Source: Aplysia californica (taxonomy: Eukaryota > Mollusca > Gastropoda > Aplysiida > Aplysiidae). Taken from it: a DNA stretch of 64,000 nucleotides. The notes beneath the pieces are model-generated. The model was not told the origin of the DNA. It worked only from the letters and a program-made list of their open reading frames with translations, and ran no database searches. Position 1 is the first letter of the stretch. Every line of letters begins with the position of its first letter. The position numbers and the translations under genes are program-made. The DNA is taken from the NCBI RefSeq assembly GCF_000002075.1, contig NW_004797286.1, positions 793,291-857,290 on the forward strand, written 5' to 3'. Below are positions 47,630 through 57,637 of the stretch, piece after piece.

Positions 47630-47678
47630 CATGCTTCAATCTCAAGCACAGCGTTCTTAATCTTACTGTTCTAAGCAT
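47630..47678 (-). CDS. Candidate PRADC1 exon 1 (weak)
   Basis: The minus strand reads ATG from 47678 through 49 bases to a GTAAAC donor, ending in the required phase 1. It encodes MLRTVRLRTLCLRLKH. It lies just downstream, in that direction, of the duplicated CCAAT/ETS-like block at 47766-47949. The peptide is too Arg-rich for a good signal sequence, so the true exon may lie elsewhere. Confidence 0.2.
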
Positions 47679-47765
47679 CAACGATCTAGATATCTAAGCG
47701 AACTTCCATCATGTCCAAGTACTAGATCTAGGAAATCCGAAATGTTACCGAAAACACATCATTCC

Positions 47766-47949
47766 ATGCGGTACCTCCACGGCCTTCTTAAAAAATTCTG
47801 TCGATATTCCAGGAAGTGATGACATCACTTTACTAAAATTAGCAGCCAATCAGAAAGATGCGGTACCTCCACGGCCTTCTTAAAAAATTCTGTCGATATT
47901 CCAGGAAGTGATGACATCACTTTACTAAAATTAGCAGCCAATCAGAAAG
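47766..47949. repeat. Exact 92-bp tandem duplication with promoter-like motifs
   Basis: Two adjacent identical units (47766-47857, 47858-47949) each carry AGGAAGTGATGACATCAC, an ETS-like and CRE-like cluster, and AGCCAATCAG, a CCAAT box. Identity of the copies implies recent duplication or an assembly artefact. Confidence 0.85.
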
Positions 47950-48042
47950 ATGTGTCTTCTACGTTTAATGGCATGTCGTATGGGTCGGTGGGGGGGGGGA
48001 GTTGTGTGGATCCTCAAAAGGGACTAAAAGTATTCTATTATT

Positions 48043-48182
<140 letters not shown>

Positions 48183-48204
48183 AGCTTCTGCTGGGAAATG
48201 GTTA

Positions 48205-48771
48205 GGCCGGTCCCAGAGTGGATCAGTAGGTCTGACCTGTAGCTCGCCTAGCTTGCACCGTGCAAATGAACGTATACATTATCGTGAGCCTGAGCAGCGT
48301 CACTGCACGGCCTGCCTGTTGTCCGCTGAGTTGCGCGATGCGTCAGACGTGCTATTCAACAGTGTTGCAAAACACATCGGACATGTCGCACACCACACAG
48401 CCTCGTTTCGTGTTTATTTGCGACTGAAATTCTTCACAGATCATCAAAATCGGCAAGAAGAACAGTTAAAAGGTGCTTTACTATTAGTCTAGTAGCCCAT
48501 TAGATTGATGTTAGATCAACACTTGACCACAAAATCCCAAGAAATGCACGTTATCCTACATTAAAATTTCGAATCGAGAGGTTGACCTACTTTCGACTGT
48601 TTGTTTACATTCGTAGGCCTGTATGCTTCTAGCCTAGTGCAGCTGTGCTGACACGCTGAGGGTGCTCACTCAGACACAGAAGCCAACACGCAGTGCGGCT
48701 GTGCTGGCACGCAGACGGGGTGTGCTTGGCAAGCTACAGGTCAGACCAACAGAGCCACTCTGGGACCGGCC
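48205..48771. mobile_element. 567-bp TIR element, family unknown
   Basis: The left end GGCCGGTCCCAGAGTGG and the right end CCACTCTGGGACCGGCC are exact inverted repeats. They extend about 40 bases with few mismatches through GGTCTGACCTGTAGCT. TA flanks both sides (48203-48204, 48772-48773). The inside is GC-rich with a 79-codon frame of no recognised similarity. Confidence 0.85.
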
Positions 48772-48773
48772 TA

Positions 48774-49988
48774 AAAATACTAAAATGGATAATATACACT
48801 CTAGATCTAGATCTAGTAGAATCTAGATCTACCTAGATCTAGATGTAGAAAGATACACCTCTGAGCTGTTGATCAGGGAGGACTTTCGTAATGAGTGACC
48901 ACGGACCACTATCATAGATTCTATATGCTGAGAGCCTTACCATATGCCGCTAAAATGATCAAAGTGCAGCAAAAAAGTCTCAGGTGTTCACATATAAACC
49001 GGTGCAGTGTATGTGAAGAGTGCATATTTCTGACAGTTATCATAGCAAAGAAAGATAGAGTCTGTTCAAATACTCAGGCAGTTGACTCTCTTTTTTTCTA
49101 TTGCAGTGCCATTGAGAAACAGAAAGTTGAATCAACGTTTACGAGCAATGTGTTATTGTTAGGCTACTGTTATTTCCGTTTCCGTTATGATGAATAATCA
49201 TAAAATGTACGAGTTGCCAAGTAGGCGCTATTGCTGTAAAGAAGTCTAGGTTTTTTAAATTAAAATTTAATTTCTCAAAACCATGCAAACAAATTATTGC
49301 AGTACATTTATCTTTTATGAGGCATTCTGTATTCAGTCATCACATAATATATGCATGTTTCCTCACTCTGCAGAGAAAAAGCATTTCTTTTAAATTTAGC
49401 ATACCTTCTTTCTTTTGTTTTTAGTTCGAAAAGCTGCAAGTTATAATTATTCTGCCGCTGTTTTTCCTCAGTTTATATACTTTCTTTTCCGAGTGTTTTT
49501 TTCTGAGGGAAAGGTGTTGGGATGGTAAAACATATTTGACAAAATGTTTGGACCTATTGAGACAGCAACTCACAACCCTCCTACCCTGACCCAGGAGACC
49601 CACCTTGACACTGAGCTAACAAAACAAGTAATGATTAATGCGCATGCCAAATCAACGAATGCAAAACACTACGAAACAGATAAGTAGTGTTCTGACTGCC
49701 AGAACTATCATAGAGTGTAATATACAATATAGCCTACAATAATAATGAAAGAGCCAAGAGCAGTAGAGCAGTCGCCAGACAGCACAAGAGCGCGAACGAA
49801 GACAAAATAGTGAGTGTACTAAATTTTACTTTAACTTTAACTTTAAAATACGATTGCAATTTATCGTCATGAACATAAACTAAGTCTAGGAATAAGGGGG
49901 GAAATACCAAAACCCGGTACAGACGGGACCCACATTTTTAAGGGCTGATTGGATTGGGCACCTGAGGTTTATTTTGGCTATTACTCTA
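48774..49988. other. Intergenic, nothing recognised apart from a TAGATC cluster
   Basis: A TAGATC palindrome cluster lies at about 48802-48846. The remainder shows no gene or repeat I recognise. Confidence 0.4.
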
Positions 49989-50065
49989 TATCTAGATCTA
50001 GATATCTAGATCTAGAATAGATCTAGATCTAGATCTAGATCTAGATCTAGATATCTAGAATCTAG
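49989..50065. repeat. (TAGATC)n palindromic microsatellite
   Basis: TCTAGATC/AGATCTAG units repeat over about 75 bases, and a smaller run lies at 50152-50173. Each unit is self-complementary, so either strand can fold into hairpins. Scattered copies occur throughout the window. Confidence 0.9.
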
Positions 50066-50084
50066 TATTTCAAGGCACTTTTAG

Positions 50085-51035
50085 GCCAATAGCGCAGGCG
50101 AGTCTTTTGGCTATTCTCACCTGGTGTATGTTCACCGTTATATAGCCTAGCCTAGATCTAGATCTAGATCTAGGCCAACCAATTTTGCGTTCACCCTGAA
50201 CCACAGAATTCTACACTGTGATAACAGAAAAATTGTAGAATTCTGTGCCTCTATGCCGTGAACAAACGTTCCATTACTACTGTTGTTAGCCTAAAAGAGT
50301 ACAATTTTGTCTGTGGGCAGTGGAGAGAGAGAGAGAGAGGAGTCGAGAACTTCCGGGCACTGTTGGTGATTTTTAAAATTTAAATCAGATTTTTAAAATT
50401 TAAATCGGATTTTTTTAATTTTTTAAATTTTTTAAAAAATGTCGACAGTTTGGGATTTTTGGTGGCTAAAAGTATGTTCTTAAAGTGCAAAATGCATTGT
50501 CTTTATTTTAACTAATGATTAATTTAAGCAACTGCAATTTTAGAAAGGGCCACCTCTATTCTCACCCGGAGTGAGAATAGTGCAGGCGAGTCTTGTGGCT
50601 ATTCTCACCCGGTGCGCGTTCACCAAATTTTGCGTTCACCCTAAACCACAGAATTCTACACTGTGATAACAGAAAAATTGTAGAATTCTGTGCCGTGAAC
50701 AAACACTCCCTTACAACTGTAGCCTACTAAAAGCGTACAATTTTGTCTGTGGGCAGTGGAGAGAGAGAGAGAAAGAGAGAGAGGAGTAGCGCGAGAATTT
50801 CCGGGCAAAACAAAATGGCGACCCGCGTAGTTCGGCGCGATTCGAAAAGTTAAATAGCCGTAGCATCTTTGTAGACAACCAAATTAATTTACTTCTGTGT
50901 TTTAACATCATTTTTTAACTTTGTTTTGGTCAATTTGATCGTCCACACCGATTGACAGTATTCAGAATGAGACAGAGAGAGAGAGAAGAGGGGAGGAGTT
51001 GATCTTGTGAGAACTTCCGGGCTGGTGAGAATAGC
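50085..51035. repeat. Promoter-like repeat modules, left group
   Basis: Two related modules start near 50090 and 50560 with GCTATTCTCACC. Each contains the hairpin arms CACAGAATTCTACA/TGTAGAATTCTGTG and a GA run, then ACTTCCGGGC or a variant. The second continues through AAACAAAATGGCGACCCGCG (ATG at 50815) and a further GA run to AACTTCCGGGC at about 51011. Confidence 0.65.
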
Positions 51036-51230
51036 CACTTTCTTTAGAAAGCCTTAATCTGCTATATCAGTGAATTATGGCTACAGACAAAAAATGAAGA
51101 AAATGTCAGTCTAAAAGGAAGGGGGGGGGGGGGGGTAATTATGCATAGATAAACTTGCATTTTATTTTTATTACAGTGTGTGTGTGAGCACGTGCTTGTG
51201 TTTGTCTAAAAAGAAAAAGAAAATGCTAAT

Positions 51231-52035
51231 TTCAATTATGAAAAAATGTAAATTGAATACTGTATTATTTTACTGCTTACAGTGACAGGGGGGGAAAACA
51301 GACTTTTAAGCAATTTTAGTCTACTAAACCATATATCTGTTTTATAAAACCAAGGAAAGGAATTCTGAATGTTTAAAGATGTAAAAACAGAAAACATTTT
51401 TTTAAAGTGATTTAAATCACTGAGTTTTATTTTTAAAATCAAGTTGATTTAAATTTTAAAAAATCAACTGATTTAAATCAACCCAACCCTGGTTTTCAAT
51501 TATGAAAAAAAAGTAAATTGAGAACTGTATTATTTTACAGTGACAGGGGGGAAAGCAAACTTTTAAGCATGATTATATTAGTCTACTAAACCTTATATCC
51601 GTTTAAAATAAAACCAAGGAAAGGAATTCTGAAAGTTGAAATATGTAAAAACTGAATATATTTTTTTGAAAAGTGATTTAAATCACTGATTTTTATTTTT
51701 AAAATCAAATTGATTAAAATTCTTAAAAAATCAACTGATTTAAATCAACCCAGCTCTGATTTCAATTATGGAAAAAAAGTAAATTGAATACTGTATTATT
51801 TTACAGTGAAAGGGGGGAAATCAGACTTTTAAGCATGATTATATTAGTCTACTGAGCCTTATATCTGTTTTATGAAACCAAGGAAAGGAATTCTGAATGT
51901 TGAAATGTGTTAAAACCGAATAAAAATAATTTTACAAAAAGTGATTTAAATCACTGATTTTTATTTTAAAAATCAAGTTGATTTAAATTTAAAAAATCAA
52001 CTGATTTAAATCAACCTGATTTAAATCAACCCAAC
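51231..52035. repeat. Tandem array, three units of about 265 bp
   Basis: Units begin TTCAATTATG at 51231, 51495 and 51761. They contain TACTGTATTATTTTAC and GGAAAGGAATTCTGAA, and end with palindromic GATTTAAATCAACCCAACCC. That terminus resembles hAT-type tips. An inverted half-unit lies near 50365-50410. Confidence 0.8.
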
Positions 52036-52475
52036 CCTGCTTCCGGGGAAAACAAAATGGCGACCCGCGCAGTTTGGCTCGATTCGAATAGCCGTAGCAT
52101 CTTTGTAGACGACCAAATTAATTTACTTTTGTGTTTTAAGATCATTTTTTAACTTTGTTTTGATCAATTTGATCGTCCACACCGATAGACAGTATTCAGA
52201 AAGAGACAGAGAGAGAGAAGAGGGGAGGAGTAGATCTTGCGAGAACTTCCGGGCAAAACAAAATGGCGACCCGCATAGTTCGGCTCGATTCGAAAAGTGA
52301 AATAGCCATGGCATCTTTGTAGACGATCGAATTAGCTTACTTTTGTGTTATAACGTAATTTTTTTCCTTGCCTTTATCCATTTGATCATCCACACTGATA
52401 GAAAGTATTCTGAAATTAGAAAAAAAACAACATGTGTCTTGTTTCACACCGGGTTAGAATAGCCAACAGTGGCAA
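52036..52475. repeat. Promoter-like repeat modules, right group (206-bp period)
   Basis: Two tandem units have ATGGCGACCCGC at 52057 and 52263, each preceded by an ETS-like CTTCCGGG and AAACAAA and, for the second, a GA run. They match the module at 50815. The tandem order suggests the 265-bp array was inserted into an older 206-bp array. Confidence 0.7.
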
Positions 52476-53864
52476 GTCTCACCCGGGGTGAGAGGTCGAT
52501 CGTATTTTTATTCTCACCCCGGGTGAGGATAGCCACTTCCGCACTTTTAAAGGCATAGAGTGCCCATATTATTATTTGCTGTAGGATATCGTATCGTGAG
52601 TTATTGGGGATTTGAAATCAATAGTTAAAAAAGTATATATATTGTGAATCGGTTGCTATGAAAATGGTGGCCATATTGGATTTTGTATACTTTTTTTCAA
52701 TCCCATTTTATTCCCAATAAACTGATTCACTTCTAATTTGGCCAACAGTAATTTTTGTTACGTAGCTCTGTCTTAAATTTGGCGTGTTGTATTTTTTATA
52801 TGTTTTAGTTTTTATTTTATGAGACTTACAATTGGGTTGTTGCTAAAAAAGTGAAAAAAATGGAAGATTCATGCTTTCCAAGCACATAAATCAAATACTT
52901 GGATTTACTTGGATTTACTTGGATCCAGAGCTAGAATCATAGCAGGCGGCACATGTCCATAGCTGCTCATCTCTCCTTTCCAGCGTCCACCCCAGTGTCT
53001 TCCTGCTAATTGTCTCCATGAGGAGCTGGTTTGAGACACGCCTGACCACTCCTCGGAGCAAACTTTTTTTCGCTGTGCCCCGCACACTCTTTTCTTTTAT
53101 TGTGCTGAGCACATATTATCAAATAATACTCCATTAATAGAAAATTCAACAAGCCAAAATTTAGAACTAGATTTAGGTGTTGTTGGTATCCTGTGAAAGT
53201 TACGTTGAAATTAAACAAGATACAGAGCGGAAAAATGGGATAAGGTGTGAAAAAATTGAATTGTGAGAAAACAGCAGATAAAAAGGCTAGAAAACATGTG
53301 CTTTCACAGAAAAACCGACCCCCCCCCCCCCCCCCCCCTCAGCTTTAGAGTGTAGCAAGGCTTACAAATGCTTATTGTTCAGGAAATATCCAGGTACTAT
53401 AATATGTAATGACCCCAATTTGCATAATTTTACCCCAAAACACGATTTCTAGGTGCCCCACCAGCCCTAAAAGTAGTACCCAACAAAACCCTTCCGTTAA
53501 TTACATTGGTCAAACGTTTGCAGCCAATCTCGAATAGATTTACTTCTAGATTAGTTTGTGCCATAATTATTGTAGGCCACCTTTGCCCATGTCTCGCTAT
53601 TCTTCCCCCCTCCCAAATGAGAGAGCCAAATGAAATTCTCTGGGCCCAACAGTATCCAAAAGAGCCAATTTTTTTTTATTTGGCTCCAAACCGACAACCC
53701 TGACTGTGACTATTCGGACACGAACAGTGACGAGCATTATGCTGTGGAGCATCAGCCTTGACACCCCCCCCCCCCAGGGTCATGACCGCTAACCTCAGCT
53801 CTTATCTCTCTTGGGTCATTTCCAGTAAAATGAGGGGGTGAGAATAGCGAGACATGGGTTGTTC
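52476..53864. other. Intergenic repeats, otherwise nothing recognised
   Basis: TCACCCGGGGTGAGA palindromes occur near 52475 and 52530. A 20-base C homopolymer lies at 53319-53338. The open frames at 52905-53218 are not supported. Confidence 0.4.
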
Positions 53865-55290
53865 TCACGCAGGGTGAGAATAACCTCTTCCATTATTGTA
53901 TATATAATGGCTCCTTTTGTCTTTGCACACGGTCAATTTAGCATATGATGGTCTCAAGGTTGTCTTCATGCAGCTTCTTTCATGGCTAAATCTTCCTATG
54001 GTTGAAGCGCAGTTTCTGTCGCAGTGTTTGCATGTCAGTGACATGGATCGAAGCTCTGTATTTCCGTTGTTTTCCTTACAGCGAGCACCTAGCACCTCTG
54101 TGATTGGCCCAAGTATAGAAAATGTATTTCCAGTATCTATTTTTGTCGTCATCGGGGACTTCCCCCAAGACTCTCTTACTTATGCACCCACTCACAGATG
54201 CATTGATTTGAGGGCTAAACTACCATAATTTTTTATGTAGAACACATGTATGGCCACTAAAACCCTTGCAAATCAATTCTTTTCAAGTAAATATATATCA
54301 ATCCTAATTGCCAAAACATCAAATTATTGTCAAATGGTGCCACCCTGAAACCCCCCAGATTCTTTTTAGAACCCCCCCGTGTTGTTAAAATCAAGTCTAA
54401 TATTACTATTTTCAAACATCAATAACTCAATAGCTATTGATTTGCATCAAAAATGAAGGCCAAATTTGTGTTCAGCATGCAAAATACTACTAGCAAAAAA
54501 AGTATATATAAAATATGTACATGAGACGGGTGCATGAGTAAAAAACCCCGGACTCTTGGGTTTCTCTCGCCAGTAACTGTTGACTAGATCTCGCCGTCTT
54601 TGGGTTGTTTTTTTTGGGTATTAATTAATTTTGTGTTATCTTTTATAATCTCAGCAATTGTCGTTCCATAAATTTACCTTCTCCTCAAAGTTGTACACAC
54701 ACACACTTACTCAAACGCGTGCGCACTCACACTCAAACACACACACACAAGCGCGGGTGCACACACACACACGCACACTCAGCCAAAGCAGTCGGCGATG
54801 AAACCTACTGACGTGTAGCCAATCGCGCGCTAAGATATTTGGCCCAATCACTGAGGTGTGCTAGGTGCTCGCAGCTTTATGTGTTTTCCTTTCATCGTTG
54901 GCGCTTCTCAGCCTGGTTGTTTCTAACTGCTCTCTAGCATTATACATTATAGTTCTTTCCTTTATCCTTTTCCTCCATGTTTTCCTTTCCTCAGCTATTT
55001 CTTCCCAGATGCTAATATCTACTCCAAGCTTAGATAAGCTGTTTTTGCAGGTGTCTTTGTACCTCAATGTTGGTCTTCCTCTTGGTCTCTTTTTCCTGGG
55101 CAAGTTCTTCATAGACAAGTTACTTCGGAATCCGGTTGTCGTCTATTCTCTTGACATGGCCCAGCCATCTCAATCTTTTTAAACACTGGATAGTTGTCAT
55201 GCCCTGGAGGTTTGCTCGTGCCTAGACTTCAACATTTGTTACCTTGTCACACCATGAAATGCCCAAGATCTTGCGGCAGCATCTGAGATG
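53865..55290 (-). mobile_element. LINE C-terminal tail, interrupted
   Basis: Read on the minus strand from 55290: CCRKILGISWCDKVTNVEV, a stop, LRWLGHVKRIDDNRIP, a stop, then after a frame change KKRPRGRPTLRYKDTCKNSL, WEEIAEERKTWRKRI and LETTRLRSANDERKTHKA (54861). The typical end zinc knuckle of this LINE type, CKHCDRNCASTIGRFSHERS, appears only at about 54060. Some 600-700 bases (about 54240-54855, with a CA-rich tract at 54693-54780) therefore separate the parts. The clade is RTE-like but not certain. Confidence 0.65.
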
Positions 55291-55419
55291 AAAAATGTCC
55301 CCACCCCCCACCCCTGTTAAAATCTCTTGAAATATTACTGCTCATTTTGTAGGCCTACTGAAAAATAAAAGCACATCTCTCACTCTATTTTGGATAAAAC
55401 ATTGATACCAAGTATTTAA

Positions 55420-56153
55420 GGGGGCTCGATACTTGCGGGACAACATTTTAAACTAAAGACAAACCGAAACAATTTTTGTCACAGGCAGTAAGTATGAGAC
55501 AAAAGATTCATGTTCAACTGTTGACACACTCGATTACGTAAGCCGTTGCCATGGATACAGCGGCCATCTTGAAATTGGATAAACTATTTTTTTTGCTCCA
55601 CCATTTCTAAAGTTTTTAACTTGTTAAAATTTTGTAACTTGCAAAATGTCACAAATAAATAGGTGCTTGCAGCTGGCTGTTTTGATTGTTGATACTATGC
55701 TTAGAAAATATCCAAAATTGTTCTCAAAGTTGGGGATATAGAATTTGATCTTTAAAAAAATATTTTTGAAAAAAAAAATTGTAAATAAAATTCTAAAGCA
55801 AAAAGTAAAAAACTAACCAGCCCAATACAAGTACAAACTATTTTTCTAACTACGTGCCAAATTTGAAGTTTCTGTGTTGGAAAATAAAAAAAACGGCGGA
55901 GAAAAAACCCAGTAAATGAAAGCAAAAAATTTGTGAAAAAATCTGTGTTTTGAGACAAACAAGGTGAAACATCGAAAATGTTAGTACACAACATAGAACC
56001 CAGTAAAACTGAATTATGTTAATGTTAATCACTCAGCGACTAGTGCCAATAAAATCTAGACTGAATGAGGGATCAGAAAATACCAAAAGTAAAAAGTGCT
56101 CAAAGTGAGTGAAAATCAGTCCTTGAGGCCCTAGACCCGACCCGCGAGCCCCC
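55420..56153. mobile_element. 734-bp element with TTAA target duplications (piggyBac/Kolobok type)
   Basis: TTAA flanks both ends (55416-55419, 56154-56157). The tips are GGGGGCTCG and its exact complement CGAGCCCCC, with weaker similarity beyond. The inside is AT-rich and non-coding and includes CAGCGGCCATCTTG. This is a non-autonomous element of a TTAA-specific superfamily. Confidence 0.8.
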
Positions 56154-56280
56154 TTAAGTCAGTATCGATACCCAGTACTCGTACAGCCACAACCGAAGAA
56201 AGTCTAAAAAAGTAGTAAATTCTATTTATCTCACAATAAGCAAATTGAAAAGATCAAACAAGTTCAAACTTAAATATTTT

Positions 56281-56404
56281 GAGGCATCATTGAGGAATCA
56301 AGCGTTGTCAAAATAGTGAAATCAAAGAAACCCGCATTTTTCCACTGGTAAGGCAATTTTAATAAAATTCTTGCTTTTGGCTCAATACTTTTTACATCCA
56401 AAAT
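56281..56404 (-). mobile_element. MITE family 1, partial copy (reverse)
   Basis: GAGGCATCATTGAGGAATCA through TTTTTGGCTCAATAC-like sequence is the reversed right end of the family, about 120 bases. It abuts the next piece head to head. Confidence 0.7.
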
Positions 56405-56667
56405 GTGTCATATGCTGGAATCAGGTGCTCGTCAATATTTGGTCAACTTAAAGCTTGTGTTCATTTGTCTTGCTTTTGATAAAAAAATTACCCATCTATC
56501 TTGACAGATGTTGAGACATAATATTTGCAATTGAAGGAGGCAGGGTTCACCTTGTTTCAGAGGTAAAATTAGCGAGAAAATGTCCGCCAAAGTTTTGGTG
56601 ACTTTCAGAGATCGAGAGTCCATGGGAACTGCAAGTTTACATTTTTTGTGCCCTTGGTCAACATTTG
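56405..56667 (+). mobile_element. MITE family 1, partial copy (forward)
   Basis: It begins GGAATCAGGTGCTCGTCAA and follows the family to about its middle (CTTGGTCAACATTTG). It is then replaced by the full copy that follows. Confidence 0.7.
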
Positions 56668-57107
56668 CGTCACGGCATGATGGTGTTATCAGGCATTCGT
56701 CTTTATTTGTGTATGTGGAGTTATTGGTATCATCTTAAAGCTTGTTCATTTATCTTGCTTTTGATGAAAAAAATACCCTTCTTTCTTTTGCAGAAGTGAA
56801 GATATTTGTGATTGAAAGAGGTAAGTTCACTTGGTTTCAGCGGTAAAAATAACGAGAAAATGACCGCCACAGTTTGGTAACTTTAATAGCTAAAGAGTCC
56901 TTGAAAACTGAAAAATTGCATATTTTGAGCTTTAATCAACATTTGTCAATATAGTTCATATAGAAATAATTTTTTATTTGAACATAAAAGGGTTGAATAA
57001 ATTTTTTAAAATTTGATTGAAATTGCAAAAACTGGCGGGAAAATGCCTGTTTCTCCAATTTTTGTTATTTTGATGAGCACCTGATTTCACCATGATGCCT
57101 CACATTT
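56668..57107 (+). mobile_element. MITE family 1, full copy
   Basis: A complete copy from GTCACGGCATGATGGTG to TTTCACCATGATGCCTCAC, with the landmarks TTGGTATCATCTTAAAGCTT and AAATGCCTGTTTCTCC. It forms a three-piece compound with the two preceding partial copies. Confidence 0.78.
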
Positions 57108-57306
57108 TTTCGAAAAATCCTCACATAAAAATGTGTATTTAAATGGGTATTAACTCTATAACCCAGAGTGGAAGATGAGAGCATCCAGTGAAATGTGCCC
57201 TGTCCCCGAGTGATGAGAGGACAGACCTAGCGTCTAGTCAGATCACAGGGTGCATGAAGTATTATTGATAATGCAGTATCATAAGATTCTACCACTAAGA
57301 TTCTCT

Positions 57307-57327
57307 CCCCCCCCCCCCCCCCCATCA

Positions 57328-57411
<84 letters not shown>

Positions 57412-57412
57412 C
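57307..57412. repeat. C homopolymer and (CT)n microsatellite
   Basis: A run of 17 C is followed by about 85 bases of CT. It lies just upstream of the first POLI coding exon and is not part of the protein. Confidence 0.95.
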
Positions 57413-57570
57413 CCTGCCTCCCTCCACCCTTCCCTCCCTCCCTCTCTCTCTCTTTTCTTCCCCCCATCCTGTCTCTTTGCCTGTTTACTTCTCTCAGAGA
57501 CGCATCTTTAATGATTTTTCACTTTATGATTCTTCTCAATGAACAGCTTGATATATGTGCTGCTGATGGA

Positions 57571-57637
57571 ATGGACTCACCACAGTTTGATGATGATGCA
57601 ATGCCCTCTGATGAGGAATGGGCAATGCCTCTTCAGG
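57571..57637 (+). CDS. POLI: POLI first coding exon
   Basis: It encodes MDSPQFDDDAMPSDEEWAMP-LQ and ends in one base before a GTAAGA donor. The exon may begin further upstream after an AG (ATGAACAG at 57539-57546 or CTCTCAG near 57498), with the extra bases untranslated or coding. The start is therefore provisional. Confidence 0.75.

Noticed and set aside
53917-54228. Plus-strand frame of 103 codons
   Set aside because: It is the reverse of the LINE zinc-knuckle region, which explains the sequence better.
54865-55182. Plus-strand hydrophobic frame resembling a membrane protein
   Set aside because: It is the antisense of the LINE tail KKRPRGRPTLRYKDTCK. The hydrophobicity is a by-product of the reversed Lys/Arg codons.
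57250-57570. Upstream extension of the first POLI exon as a long N-terminus
   Set aside because: The frame runs through poly-C and CT repeats giving poly-Pro and Leu-Ser. POLI has no such region, and candidate splice acceptors lie after it.
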